This document shows, one piece after another, positions 9,195 to 17,315 of a DNA stretch of 38,154 nucleotides. The notes under the pieces are model-generated. The model was not told the DNA's origin, searched no databases, and saw nothing but the letters and a program-made list of their open reading frames with translations. The DNA is from Eubacteriales bacterium (lineage in GTDB: Bacteria; Bacillota; Clostridia; Lachnospirales; Lachnospiraceae), in contig JAUNGC010000032.1 in NCBI GenBank assembly GCA_030524745.1, positions 1 through 38,154 on the forward strand, read 5' to 3'. The translations under genes and the position numbers were made by a program. The number at the start of each line of letters is the position of its first letter. The stretch's first letter is position 1.

Positions 9195-10184
9195 ATGAAA
9201 ACAGATCGTACTATTTTATACCTTGTGGTGCCCTGTTATAATGAAGAAGAGGTTCTGGAAAAAACGGCAGCAGTGCTGAGCGAAAAAATGCAGCGTCTGA
9301 TTGGCAGCGGAAGAATTTCTTCTATGAGCAAGGTGTTGTTTGTCAATGATGGAAGTAAGGATAGAACGTGGAAGCTGATCTATGAACTGACACAGAAGAA
9401 CCGGATGTTTGCGGGATTGAGTTTTTCACGCAATTATGGCCATCAGAGCGCAATTCTGGCCGGAATGATGACTGCGAGAACAAGGGCAGATGCGGTAGTG
9501 ACAATTGATGCGGATTTGCAGCAGGATATCGAAGCGCTTGATTTGTTCCTGGATTGTTATGAGGGCGGCTGCGATATCGTTTATGGAGTGCGCAACGACC
9601 GTAATACGGATGGATTTTTAAAAAAAGCGACAGCGGGAATTTTTTATAAACTCATGCATGTTCTGGGCTGTCAGACCATTACCAATCATGCAGATTATCG
9701 GTTGATGTCCAAAAAGGCGCTGGATGCGCTTTCCCAATTTCAGGAAACGAATCTGTTTTTACGGGGATTGATTCCGACGATGGGCTTTCAGTCAGATGTC
9801 GTGTATTTTGATGTGAAGGAAAGAGAAGCGGGAAAATCCAAGTATACTTTTAAGAAGATGCTGGTGCTTGCGGTCGATGGGATTACCTCCATGAGTACCC
9901 GGCCTTTACAGATGATAGTGTTGCTGGGATTTCTTACATTTTTGGTCAGTATCGGTATTTTCATTTCCTGTATTTGGGATTGGGCGCATGGTCAGGTGGT
10001 GGCCGGCTGGACTACTACGGTGGCATCTGTCTGTCTGATAGGGGGAATGACTCTGCTCTCACAGGGGATTATCGGCGAATACATTGGAAAGATATATATG
10101 GAGAGCAAAGGAAGACCTCGATATATTGTGGAATCCATGATTTTGCGTGAGGATGAAGGAAAGGAAAATAATGAGCAGGATTGA
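9195..10184 (+). CDS. GT2 polyprenyl-phosphate glycosyltransferase (ArnC/GtrB-like)
   Basis: This 329-residue enzyme has a GT-A fold of family GT2: VVPCYNEEEV (residues 11-20), FVNDGSKDRT (49-58), a TIDADLQQD metal/nucleotide motif (103-111) and SFSRNYGHQSAI (76-87). Two C-terminal membrane helices at about 230-255 and 265-290 are followed by GEYIGKIYMESKGRPRYIVE, a hallmark of GtrB/ArnC/DPM1-type proteins. Such enzymes transfer a sugar from a nucleotide donor to undecaprenyl phosphate on the cytoplasmic face. The stop lies 14 bases inside the next gene, a ChbG/YdjC-type deacetylase, so the two are probably made together, which suggests that the lipid-linked sugar is N-acetylated and then deacetylated. 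That coupling is inference. Confidence 0.93.
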   Translation: MKTDRTILYLVVPCYNEEEVLEKTAAVLSEKMQRLIGSGRISSMSKVLFVNDGSKDRTWKLIYELTQKNRMFAGLSFSRNYGHQSAILAGMMTARTRADAVVTIDADLQQDIEALDLFLDCYEGGCDIVYGVRNDRNTDGFLKKATAGIFYKLMHVLGCQTITNHADYRLMSKKALDALSQFQETNLFLRGLIPTMGFQSDVVYFDVKEREAGKSKYTFKKMLVLAVDGITSMSTRPLQMIVLLGFLTFLVSIGIFISCIWDWAHGQVVAGWTTTVASVCLIGGMTLLSQGIIGEYIGKIYMESKGRPRYIVESMILREDEGKENNEQD

Positions 10185-11076
10185 GATACATGCGGATGAT
10201 TTTGGAGAGTCCATACATGCGAGCGAAGATATTCTGACATGTATAAAGGCTGGCGCATTGGATAGCATCAGCATTCTTTCCAACATGAGTTGCTTTGAAA
10301 AATGTGTGGAGATGTATCGGGAAGCGGAGACTGATTTCCCGATCAGTCCAAAGCTTTCCGTGCATTTGAATTTTATGGAAGGAAAATGTCTGTCGGAGCC
10401 GAAACAACTTCCGGATCTTGTGGATTGCGAAGGGCATTTTTGTATTTCCTGGATGAGACTTTTTGCGCGTTCTTATTTACCGGGGAAAAATGACTTAAAA
10501 CGGCAGTTGAAGGCGGAGATGGAGTTACAAATCGGTGCGGTGCGCCGCGCTTTTCCCGGAATGAAAAAGCTGCGCATTGACAGTCATCAGCATACACATA
10601 TGATTCCGGTAGTTGCGGAGGCGCTGTTTGAGGCGATTGAAGAAAATGAATGGAAGGTGGAATATATCCGCAATTCCAGGGAACCTATCGGTCCTTTCTT
10701 GAGAGCGGTTTCTCTTTATGGCACGTTTCAGCCGGTTAATTTTGTGAAGAATCTGATATTGAATTATTGTGCATTGCTCATGGAAACCAGAATGAAGCGT
10801 CTTGGATGTAAGCCGATGTTTTTATGGGGACTGATTATGAGCGGGCATATGGATGAAGCGAGAGTCAGGAAGCTGCTGCCGGCTATGAAAAAGGCCGCAG
10901 AACGTAAAGAAAGGGAACTTGAAATTCTCTTCCATCCCGGACAGGTGAAGAAATCGGAAATTTCACCGGAGTTCAGCCAGCCGGAAGCGATAGCATTTCA
11001 TATTTCCGATAACAGAAGGGTGGAAAAAGAAGCGGTCATGAGTCTGGGAAGGCAATACGATCCGGATATCGTATGA
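10171..11076 (+). CDS. ChbG/YdjC (HpnK-like) family carbohydrate deacetylase
   Basis: I chose ATG at 10171 rather than GTG at 10147 because AAGGAAAGGA lies just before it and the family signature then starts near residue 4. The 301-residue product shows EIHADDFGES (residues 5-14, metal-binding Asp-Asp), SVHLNF (His65) and IDSHQHTHMIP (about 136-146), the Asp/His metal site of the YdjC/ChbG family, plus a late ILFHPGQ motif. Known members remove N-acetyl groups from amino sugars, as ChbG does on chitooligosaccharides, or act on glycosylated lipids, as HpnK does. The gene overlaps the preceding polyprenyl-phosphate glycosyltransferase by 14 bases, so its substrate may be that lipid-linked sugar. 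No signal peptide is seen, so action is expected in the cytoplasm. Confidence 0.9.
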   Translation: MSRIEIHADDFGESIHASEDILTCIKAGALDSISILSNMSCFEKCVEMYREAETDFPISPKLSVHLNFMEGKCLSEPKQLPDLVDCEGHFCISWMRLFARSYLPGKNDLKRQLKAEMELQIGAVRRAFPGMKKLRIDSHQHTHMIPVVAEALFEAIEENEWKVEYIRNSREPIGPFLRAVSLYGTFQPVNFVKNLILNYCALLMETRMKRLGCKPMFLWGLIMSGHMDEARVRKLLPAMKKAAERKERELEILFHPGQVKKSEISPEFSQPEAIAFHISDNRRVEKEAVMSLGRQYDPDIV

Positions 11077-11107
11077 AAGAAGATCAGAAAAGCGGAGGAG
11101 ATAAAGG

Positions 11108-12034
11108 ATGGATAAAATTGCGGTTTTGATTCCCTGTTATAACGAAGAAAAAACGATTGAGAAGGTAGTAAAAGACGCGAAAGCCGCGCTGCCTGAAGCG
11201 GTGATTTACGTTTATAACAATAATTCCACTGACCGCACGGCGGAGATTGCAAAGCAGGCAGGCGCGGTGGTGCGCAATGAGTATAAGCAGGGAAAAGGAA
11301 ACGTAATCCGGAGGATGTTTCAGGAAATCGATGCGCAGTGTTATATCATGGTGGACGGGGATGACACCTATCCGATGGAAAACGCGCAGGAAATGGCGGA
11401 TCTGGTATTGACCCGCAATGCGGATATGGTGGTGGGGGACAGACTCTCTTCCACATATTTTGAAGAGAATAAGCGTCCTTTTCACAATGTGGGAAACAGC
11501 ATGGTGCGCGCTTCGATCAATGCTCTTTTTAAATCGGACATCCGGGACATCATGACGGGGTACCGGGCGTTTTCCTATCGCTTTGTAAAGACCTTTCCCG
11601 TATTGTCCAAGGGATTTGAAATTGAAACGGAAATGACCATTCATTCCGTCTATAACAATATGCAGGTGGAGAATGTGGTCATCACCTACCGGGACAGGCC
11701 GGAAGGGAGCGAATCCAAGCTGAATACTTATTCGGACGGATTTAAGGTACTGCGGACCATTTTCAGAATGTTTCGGCAATACAGGCCGTTTGCGTTTTTT
11801 GGTATGCTTGCGCTGATATTGATGCTGATAGCGGTTGCATTTTTCATCCCGGTCGGAATTGAATTTGTGGAAACGGGGCTGGTGCCCAAGATTCCGACAT
11901 TGATCGTGTGCGGGTTTGCCGCGCTGGCGGCGATTCAGTCGTTTTTTGCCGGTTTGATTCTGCACAATCTGGGGATGAAGGACCGGAGAGACTTTGAATT
12001 CCGGCTGCAATTGACGGAGAGGGCGAAAAAATAG
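11108..12034 (+). CDS. GT2 dolichol/polyprenyl-phosphate sugar synthase-like glycosyltransferase
   Basis: This 308-residue family 2 glycosyltransferase carries LIPCYNEEKTIEKVV (residues 7-21), YVYNNNSTDRT (34-44), a GKGNVIRRMF segment (62-71) and the MVDGDDTYP metal/nucleotide motif (81-89). An MTGYRAFSYR block precedes a FEIETEMTIHS motif, and two membrane helices lie at about residues 232-255 and 265-292. Such proteins make a polyprenyl-phosphate sugar at the inner leaflet, or add a sugar to a lipid carrier. It starts 31 bases after the deacetylase gene with AGCGGAGGAG upstream. It differs in sequence from the other GT2 of this operon, so two lipid-linked sugars may be made for the membrane transferases encoded upstream; that is inference. 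Confidence 0.93.
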   Translation: MDKIAVLIPCYNEEKTIEKVVKDAKAALPEAVIYVYNNNSTDRTAEIAKQAGAVVRNEYKQGKGNVIRRMFQEIDAQCYIMVDGDDTYPMENAQEMADLVLTRNADMVVGDRLSSTYFEENKRPFHNVGNSMVRASINALFKSDIRDIMTGYRAFSYRFVKTFPVLSKGFEIETEMTIHSVYNNMQVENVVITYRDRPEGSESKLNTYSDGFKVLRTIFRMFRQYRPFAFFGMLALILMLIAVAFFIPVGIEFVETGLVPKIPTLIVCGFAALAAIQSFFAGLILHNLGMKDRRDFEFRLQLTERAKK

Positions 12035-12055
12035 CGGCTAAAGGAGAGGAAAATA

Positions 12056-13084
12056 GTGGGCAATTATTTTATTACAACCTTTGACGGAGAATGGAAAGGC
12101 CCGGCGGAAAGTCTGAAAGAGCATCTGGGGTTTGAGATTATAGAATTGCACGGGAAGGAATTCGGAAATTTCCCTACGAAATTTCTGCTGCTTAAGAAGG
12201 AACTGCACAATGCGGGGAATTTGCTGAAAAATTTCAGATCGTATAACCATGCGAATATGATTATCTGCTCGAATTATGCGGCTCTTATTTTATTATTGCT
12301 GAGAAAGCTTCACATTTTAAAGTGCAATAAAATATTGTGGTTCGGCGTCTATATCCACAGACCGAAAATGCTGAAAATCGTGCGGAAATGTTTAAAGCTG
12401 TTAATGCCCGATAAATTTCCTTTTAAGATTGTCGTTTTTTCCAAACCGGAAATTGAACTGTACGAAAAGGAATTCGGGCTTGCAGCAGAGCATTTTGTGT
12501 ATGTTCCGTATGGAGAATGGAATAAGGACAAGAAGTTTCTTTCGACCTGTGACGAGGGATATTTTTTCTCCGGCGGATATGCGAACCGGGATTTTGTCAC
12601 CCTGGCAAAGCTGTTTCAGGATAAGCCCTGGAAGCTGGTAATTGCGGCGTCGAGACAGAATACGGATTTTGTCAGGTATGTCAATGAGACGGCGGTATCG
12701 GACAATATAAAAATATATTGGGATATTCCGGCGGAGCAGTTTAATGAATTTCTCCGGAATGCGCATGCCGTTATTATGATTATGAAATATAATACGGGCG
12801 CCAGCGGACAAATCGTGATATTAACGGCATTGGAGTATCACAAGTTGGTGATAGCTTCTTATACGGATGTTATTGACGAGTATATCAGAGATGGCGAGAC
12901 GGGAATTATTTTGAAGGATAAAAGCATAGATTCGCTTACGGAGATTATGGAAGCGCTTTCCGATCCTCAGAGGGAAGAGTTCTATAAAGATCTGGCGGAA
13001 AAAGGTCATCTGCATTATCAAAATACATTTTCTTATCAGGCAATTTCCTCTTACCTGATTGATCAGATAAGCCGGGAATTGTGA
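12056..13084 (+). CDS. GT-B fold glycosyltransferase (GT1/GT4-like)
   Basis: This 342-residue soluble protein has the two-domain look of a GT-B glycosyltransferase. The N-terminal half has alternating short strands and helices with a hydrophobic LLLLRKLHIL stretch. The C-terminal half begins near YFFSGGYANRDF and contains WKLVIAAS, a DNIKIYWDIP strand-loop, AHAVIMIMK, then LTALEYHKLVIASYTD and EYIRDGETGIIL, the segment where GT4 enzymes bind the nucleotide sugar. It starts with GTG at 12056, supported by AAAGGAGAGG 10-15 bases upstream. It is the last gene before a rho-independent terminator, so it closes the first operon. Donor and acceptor cannot be told from sequence. The N-terminal half is divergent and I recognise no named subfamily. 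Confidence 0.85.
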   Translation: MGNYFITTFDGEWKGPAESLKEHLGFEIIELHGKEFGNFPTKFLLLKKELHNAGNLLKNFRSYNHANMIICSNYAALILLLLRKLHILKCNKILWFGVYIHRPKMLKIVRKCLKLLMPDKFPFKIVVFSKPEIELYEKEFGLAAEHFVYVPYGEWNKDKKFLSTCDEGYFFSGGYANRDFVTLAKLFQDKPWKLVIAASRQNTDFVRYVNETAVSDNIKIYWDIPAEQFNEFLRNAHAVIMIMKYNTGASGQIVILTALEYHKLVIASYTDVIDEYIRDGETGIILKDKSIDSLTEIMEALSDPQREEFYKDLAEKGHLHYQNTFSYQAISSYLIDQISREL

Positions 13085-13134
13085 GCAAAAAGAGGACCTT
13101 ACAATGTTTTTAAATGAAAATTGCGTAAATAATG

Positions 13135-13170
13135 AAGAGACGAAAGGGATCATTCTTATCGTCTCTTTTT
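13135..13170 (+). terminator. Rho-independent terminator of the first glycan operon
   Basis: A perfect 9-bp stem, AAGAGACGA at 13135-13143 pairing with TCGTCTCTT at 13159-13167, encloses a 15-base loop and runs into a T tract to 13170. It lies about 50 bases after the last gene of the run and before the opposite-strand regulator operon. Confidence 0.85.
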
Positions 13171-13253
13171 CGCGGAAAAATATTGCGTCACAACGGCGTA
13201 CTGGTCATAGCGTGTGCGGCAACATCGGAAAACCATTAAGGGTGGGTATAAAA

Positions 13254-13478
13254 TTAACTCCCGGGTTTGGACGCGTTCCGGCACATTTCCGCAAGTTCTG
13301 CCTCGGTTATTCCAAGCGTGCATGTCAGCGCGGAGAGAGAAGAAAGCGCGCCGGCTTGGCCGGAATGGGATGAAAAAAGATAATTACGAAGATGAGAGAG
13401 GTCTTCTGCTGAAACGACGGCATCGGTGCCGTCAGAAGCCGGTGTATCCGCAATAATGTCGCCAATAACGTTATTCAT
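13254..13478 (-). CDS. Small protein of unknown function, co-transcribed with an XRE regulator
   Basis: This 74-residue frame is not recognised, but three things support it as real. Its ATG (complement of 13476-13478) overlaps the stop of the upstream XRE gene as ATGA. A strong AAAGGAGG site sits about 8 bases before it. It is the only frame that continues the little operon. The protein is acidic at the N terminus (NNVIGDIIADTPASDGTDAV) with a central SHLRNYLFSSHSGQ segment and a hydrophobic, Ser/Leu-rich C-terminal half that includes an ITEAELAEMC helix-like stretch. It may be a partner or ligand-sensing accessory of the regulator. Function is unknown. Confidence 0.6.
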   Translation of the reverse strand: MNNVIGDIIADTPASDGTDAVVSAEDLSHLRNYLFSSHSGQAGALSSLSALTCTLGITEAELAEMCRNASKPGS

Positions 13479-13807
13479 GACAGGTCCTCCTTTGTATTCG
13501 GGATAAGCATTCTGTCCAGCAATTGTTCCAGAAGAGTCCTGTCTTCCGGCGGCAAAAGCGCCAATTTCTTCCGGATGCGGCGCTGCTGTTCTGTTTCATC
13601 ATCAGGTGAGAAAAATTCTGCCGGAGTCAGATTGAAGTATTCGCATAAATCGAAGAATGCGTCAAAAGACGGCAATGACTTGCCGGAAGTGATTGCCTGT
13701 ATATAAGTTTTGCATCTTCCCAGTTCTGTGGAAAGATGATATTCGGAAATGTTCTTTTCAAGTCTCAGAGAGGTGATCTTTTCTCTTAAGTATTGTTCGT
13801 AATCCAT
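13475..13807 (-). CDS. XRE-family helix-turn-helix transcriptional regulator
   Basis: This 110-residue protein has a Cro/CI-type helix-turn-helix over about residues 7-62: LREKITSLRLEKNISEYHLS, then TELGRCKTYIQAITSGKSLP and FDAFFDLCEYFNLTPAEFF. The tail (residues 68-110) is charged and probably helical, with RRIRKKLALLPPEDRTLLEQ suggesting dimerisation. ATG at 13807 is preceded by an excellent AGGAGG. A good -10 (TATAAT, complement of 13830-13835) lies about 23 bases upstream, flanked by a TATGAG/CTCATC inverted repeat that could be its own operator. Placed opposite to and between two glycan operons, it may control one or both; that is inference from position. Confidence 0.9.
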   Translation of the reverse strand: MDYEQYLREKITSLRLEKNISEYHLSTELGRCKTYIQAITSGKSLPSFDAFFDLCEYFNLTPAEFFSPDDETEQQRRIRKKLALLPPEDRTLLEQLLDRMLIPNTKEDLS

Positions 13808-13820
13808 GACGACATCCTCC

Positions 13821-13847
13821 TATGAGAAAATTATAGTCGATCTCATC
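13821..13847 (-). promoter_or_regulatory. Probable -10 and candidate operator of the XRE operon
   Basis: On the minus strand TATAAT is found at 13835-13830. It is bracketed by TATGAG (13821-13826) and CTCATC (13842-13847), inverted repeats matching at five of six positions. The -35 at the proper distance is poor, so an activator or a different start is possible. Autoregulation is inferred. Confidence 0.5.
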
Positions 13848-13955
13848 ATAGTGGATTCTGCATATAAATCGTTATAAAACGCAAAAAATAACAAAAATGA
13901 CGAATAAAATTATTTACGAAAATACGGTATGGTATCCTGTGCACTTTCCACGCTC

Positions 13956-13984
13956 TTGCCAAGAAACGGGAAGATTGTTATACT
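13956..13984 (+). promoter_or_regulatory. Sigma-A promoter of the FkbH-MBOAT-SGNH operon
   Basis: TTGCCA (13956-13961) and TATACT (13979-13984) are separated by exactly 17 bases, with an extended -10 TGT immediately before TATACT. The first gene starts 60 bases downstream. No other promoter is visible up to 20337, so the five genes are probably one transcript. Confidence 0.85.
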
Positions 13985-14043
13985 GAATTATTATAGCGTT
14001 GCAGGGAATGCTATCATTTTAGGGTACAGGAAAGGATTGGAAA

Positions 14044-15828
14044 ATGTTGCAGGAATTGGAATATCCGTTTGACAGCGAATATATTTTGAAAAAATCGAAG
14101 AGCATAAAGCGCCGCCTGCTGGCGGACGGCAGCGTGCGGTTGCAGAAGAAAATCGCGGTGCTGGGCGGCTCCACGACCCATGATATCGTGCGGATTCTGG
14201 AACTTTTTTTGCTGAATCAGGGAATTGAGGCGCAGTTTTATGAATCGGAGTACGGTATGTACTGGGAAGACGCCATGTTCGGCAACGAGGAATTGAACGT
14301 ATTCGCGCCGGACCTGATCTTCATACACACCAGTCTGCGCAATCTTCGCTCTTTCCCGGAAATCGGTTCTTCGCCGGAAGAAGTGGAACAGATGCTGGAC
14401 GCAGAATATAGCAAATTTGCGGCGATGTGGGAAAAGCTGGAAGCGGACTGGCACTGCCCCGTCATCCAGAACAATTTTGAGTATCCCTATTTCAGACTGA
14501 TAGGAAATCAGGACGGCGTCGACGTACATGGGAGAACATACTATGTCAGCCGGATGAATCAGAAATTCGGCGATTACGCCAGAAGTCATGCGAACTTTTT
14601 TATCAACGATATCAATTACCAGTCGGCAGTTTACGGACTGGACGAGTGGTCCGCGCCGCTTTACTGGCATATGTACAAGTATGCGCTGTGTCTGAAAGCG
14701 ATTCCCTGGATGGCGCACAATGTGGCGAACATCGTGAAGTCCATATACGGAAAAAATAAGAAATCTCTGGTGCTGGATCTGGACAATACGCTCTGGGGCG
14801 GCATCGTGGGGGACGACGGCGTGGAAAATCTGGAAATCGGACAGGAGACGAATCTGGGCCAGGTTTACGCGGAATTTCAGTCCTACGTGAAGCTTTTGAA
14901 GGATTACGGCGTGATGCTGAACGTGGCGTCCAAAAACGAAGAAGAAAACGCGCTGGCGGGCTTAAAGCATCCGGCGGGCGTCCTGCGGCCGGAAGACTTC
15001 ATTTTAATCAAGGCAAATTGGGAGCCCAAGAGCAAAAATATTCTGGAAATCGCGTCTCAGATGAATATTTTGCCGGACAGCCTGGTGTTTGCGGACGATA
15101 ACCCGGCGGAACGGGAGATCGTGCGGCAGCAGGCCCAGGGCGTGACCGCGCCCGAAATCGGCAGGCCCGAGGATTATATCCGGGTTTTGGACCGGGGAGG
15201 CTATTTTGAGGTGACTTCTCTTTCTGAGGATGATAAAAAGCGCAACGAGATGTATAAGGCGAATATCGAGCGGGCGCAGCAGCAGGCGGCCTTTGCCGAT
15301 TACAATGAATATCTGTTGTCTCTTAAAATGAAGGGAACGATCCGCCCCTTTGAACCCCTTTATATGGCGCGGATCGCCCAGTTGACCAACAAGAGCAATC
15401 AGTTCAATCTGACCACGAAGCGCTACACGCTGGGAGAGATCGAACAGACCGCGGCGGATGAAAACCATATCACGCTGTACGGCAGCCTTATGGACAAGTT
15501 CGGCGATAACGGCGTGGTGTCGGTGGTCATCGGGAGAAAAGAGGAAAGAGAACTTCATGTTGAACTCTGGCTGATGAGCTGCCGCGTTTTGAAGCGGGAC
15601 ATGGAATTTGCCATGATGGATGCGCTGGTACAACAATGCGTGACGGCGGGCATCCGCACGATCTACGGCTATTATTATCCCACGGCGAAAAACGGCATGG
15701 TGAAGGATTTTTACGGGCTGCAGGGCTTTACCAGGATATCTGAGGACGATGAAAAAAATGCGGTATGGAAATTTGAAATACCGGATCCTTATGAAAAGAA
15801 AAATCATGTGATAGATGTGGAGAATTAA
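14044..15828 (+). CDS. FkbH-like HAD-IIIC phosphatase/acyltransferase
   Basis: This 594-residue protein has the three-part FkbH layout. An SGNH-like N-terminal region (residues about 35-220, with IAVLGGSTTHDIVR) is followed by a HAD domain with SLVLDLDNTLWGGIVGDDG (Asp245, Asp247, Thr249), NVASKNEE and VFADDNPAERE, then a GNAT-like C-terminal domain from about residue 420 with LTNKSNQFNLTTKRY, DKFGDNGVVSV and LMSCRVLKRDMEFAM. In polyketide pathways FkbH proteins take 1,3-bisphosphoglycerate, dephosphorylate it and load a glyceryl unit on a carrier protein. Here the next two genes encode an MBOAT and an SGNH protein, so it may charge the acyl donor for a glycan decoration. No carrier-protein gene is seen in the window. 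ATG at 14044 follows AGGAAAGG. Confidence 0.92.
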   Translation: MLQELEYPFDSEYILKKSKSIKRRLLADGSVRLQKKIAVLGGSTTHDIVRILELFLLNQGIEAQFYESEYGMYWEDAMFGNEELNVFAPDLIFIHTSLRNLRSFPEIGSSPEEVEQMLDAEYSKFAAMWEKLEADWHCPVIQNNFEYPYFRLIGNQDGVDVHGRTYYVSRMNQKFGDYARSHANFFINDINYQSAVYGLDEWSAPLYWHMYKYALCLKAIPWMAHNVANIVKSIYGKNKKSLVLDLDNTLWGGIVGDDGVENLEIGQETNLGQVYAEFQSYVKLLKDYGVMLNVASKNEEENALAGLKHPAGVLRPEDFILIKANWEPKSKNILEIASQMNILPDSLVFADDNPAEREIVRQQAQGVTAPEIGRPEDYIRVLDRGGYFEVTSLSEDDKKRNEMYKANIERAQQQAAFADYNEYLLSLKMKGTIRPFEPLYMARIAQLTNKSNQFNLTTKRYTLGEIEQTAADENHITLYGSLMDKFGDNGVVSVVIGRKEERELHVELWLMSCRVLKRDMEFAMMDALVQQCVTAGIRTIYGYYYPTAKNGMVKDFYGLQGFTRISEDDEKNAVWKFEIPDPYEKKNHVIDVEN

Positions 15829-15830
15829 AG

Positions 15831-17294
15831 ATGCTCTTTAACTCTTATATTTTTATCTTTCTCTTTTTCCCGCTCTGTCTGGCCGGATTTTACCTGCTGG
15901 AGCGCAGAGGAAAGGCGAAGGCGGCAAAAGTCTGGCTGACCGGATTTTCCCTCTGGTTCTACGGATATTTCAATCTGTATTATCTGGGAATCATGGCGGG
16001 CAGCATTTTGTTCAACTTCCTGATTTTTAAACTGCTTTTGCGCAGGAAGAGAAGAGGCGTGCTGGCCGTTGGCGTTGGCGTCAATCTGGCGGTGCTGTTC
16101 TATTTTAAATATTTCGACTTTTTTGTGGAAAACATCAACGCGCTTTTTTCTGCGGGTTTTCTGACCCGCAACATCCTGCTTCCCCTCGGCATCAGTTTTT
16201 TTACCTTTCAGCAGATCGGCTTTCTGGTGGATGCGTACCGGGGGGAGACGGAGGAATGCAGTCTGGTGGAGTATGCGCTGTTCGTTTCCTTTTTCCCGCA
16301 ATTGATTGCGGGGCCGATTGTGAATTTTCAGGAGATGATGCCCCAGTTTCGCAGCATCGGTCAAAGAAAGTTTTCCCGGGAAAGATTTGCGAAGGGCCTG
16401 TATCTGTTTACGCTGGGCATGGCAAAAAAGGTGCTGTTGGCGGACACCTTCGGCATAGCGGTGGATTACGGATACGGAAATATCGCGGTCTTAAACGGCG
16501 TGGAAGCCGTTCTTGTCATGCTGTTTTATACGCTGCAGCTTTATTTTGATTTTTCCGGCTACTGCGATATGGCGAGAGGTCTGGGACGCATGCTGGGCAT
16601 CGAAATTCCCGTCAATTTCAACTCTCCTTATCAGTCGGCCAATATCATTGACTTCTGGAAGCGGTGGCATATCACCTTAAACCGCTTTCTGATGCGCTAC
16701 GTCTACATTCCGCTGGGCGGCAACCGCAAAGGGAAAAACAGGATGCTTTTGAATCTGATGCTGGTGTTTTTCATCAGCGGCGTCTGGCATGGGGCGGGCT
16801 GGAATTTTGTGGTCTGGGGCGTCATGCACGGTGCGGTTTATGTGCTGACGAGGATCTGGCAGATGCAAAAAAAAGAGCGCCCGGCTGCGGTTTGGAGCCG
16901 CGTTTTGGCAGTTCTGGCAACGTTTCTGTTTGTGAATATCGCCTGGGTATTTTTCAGGGCGCCCGATTTTTCACAGGCGCTGGCGCTGTTTGGACAGATG
17001 GGAAAAGGCGGCTTTGGCTGGCCGTCCGCAGGCATTTATGAAGCGTTCAATCTGGAGGAATTCTGGTATGTGCTCAAAGTTCTGCGCCTGACTGACCTGC
17101 CTTACAGCGAAATGTACCTGTGCGCCGCGTTTGTGCCGGCGTCATTGGGGATCGTCTTTTTCCATAAAAACGCGGGAGAAATGGCGGAACGCTTTTGCCC
17201 TAAGTTTTTCAACGCAGCGGCGACGGCTGTCCTGTTTTTGTGGTGCGTGCTGTCGCTGTCGGGTGTGAGCACCTTTTTATATTTCAATTTTTAG
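15831..17294 (+). CDS. MBOAT family O-acyltransferase (AlgI/DltB-like), copy 2
   Basis: This 487-residue multi-pass protein shows the same MBOAT blocks as the copy at 6151: ILLPLGISFFTFQQIGF (about 115-131), FVSFFPQLIAGPIVNF (151-166), YFDFSGYCDMARGLG (238-252), FWKRWHITLNRFLMRY (275-290, His280), YIPLGGNRKGK (292-302) and FISGVWHGAGWNF (314-326, catalytic His320). The differences are spread along the protein, so the two copies are old paralogues rather than a recent duplication. It starts 2 bases after the FkbH stop and is followed 21 bases later by an SGNH gene, so the three are one functional unit. It would take an acyl group, possibly from the FkbH-charged donor, across the membrane. The acceptor is unknown. 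Confidence 0.95.
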   Translation: MLFNSYIFIFLFFPLCLAGFYLLERRGKAKAAKVWLTGFSLWFYGYFNLYYLGIMAGSILFNFLIFKLLLRRKRRGVLAVGVGVNLAVLFYFKYFDFFVENINALFSAGFLTRNILLPLGISFFTFQQIGFLVDAYRGETEECSLVEYALFVSFFPQLIAGPIVNFQEMMPQFRSIGQRKFSRERFAKGLYLFTLGMAKKVLLADTFGIAVDYGYGNIAVLNGVEAVLVMLFYTLQLYFDFSGYCDMARGLGRMLGIEIPVNFNSPYQSANIIDFWKRWHITLNRFLMRYVYIPLGGNRKGKNRMLLNLMLVFFISGVWHGAGWNFVVWGVMHGAVYVLTRIWQMQKKERPAAVWSRVLAVLATFLFVNIAWVFFRAPDFSQALALFGQMGKGGFGWPSAGIYEAFNLEEFWYVLKVLRLTDLPYSEMYLCAAFVPASLGIVFFHKNAGEMAERFCPKFFNAAATAVLFLWCVLSLSGVSTFLYFNF

Positions 17295-17315
17295 AGGACG
17301 TTTTAGAGGACGAAA

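Noticed and set aside
11084-12010. 308-residue minus-strand frame
   Set aside because: Antisense to a clear GT2 gene of the same length; a codon-bias shadow.
15004-15807. 267-residue minus-strand frame
   Set aside because: Antisense to the FkbH gene, which has complete motifs.
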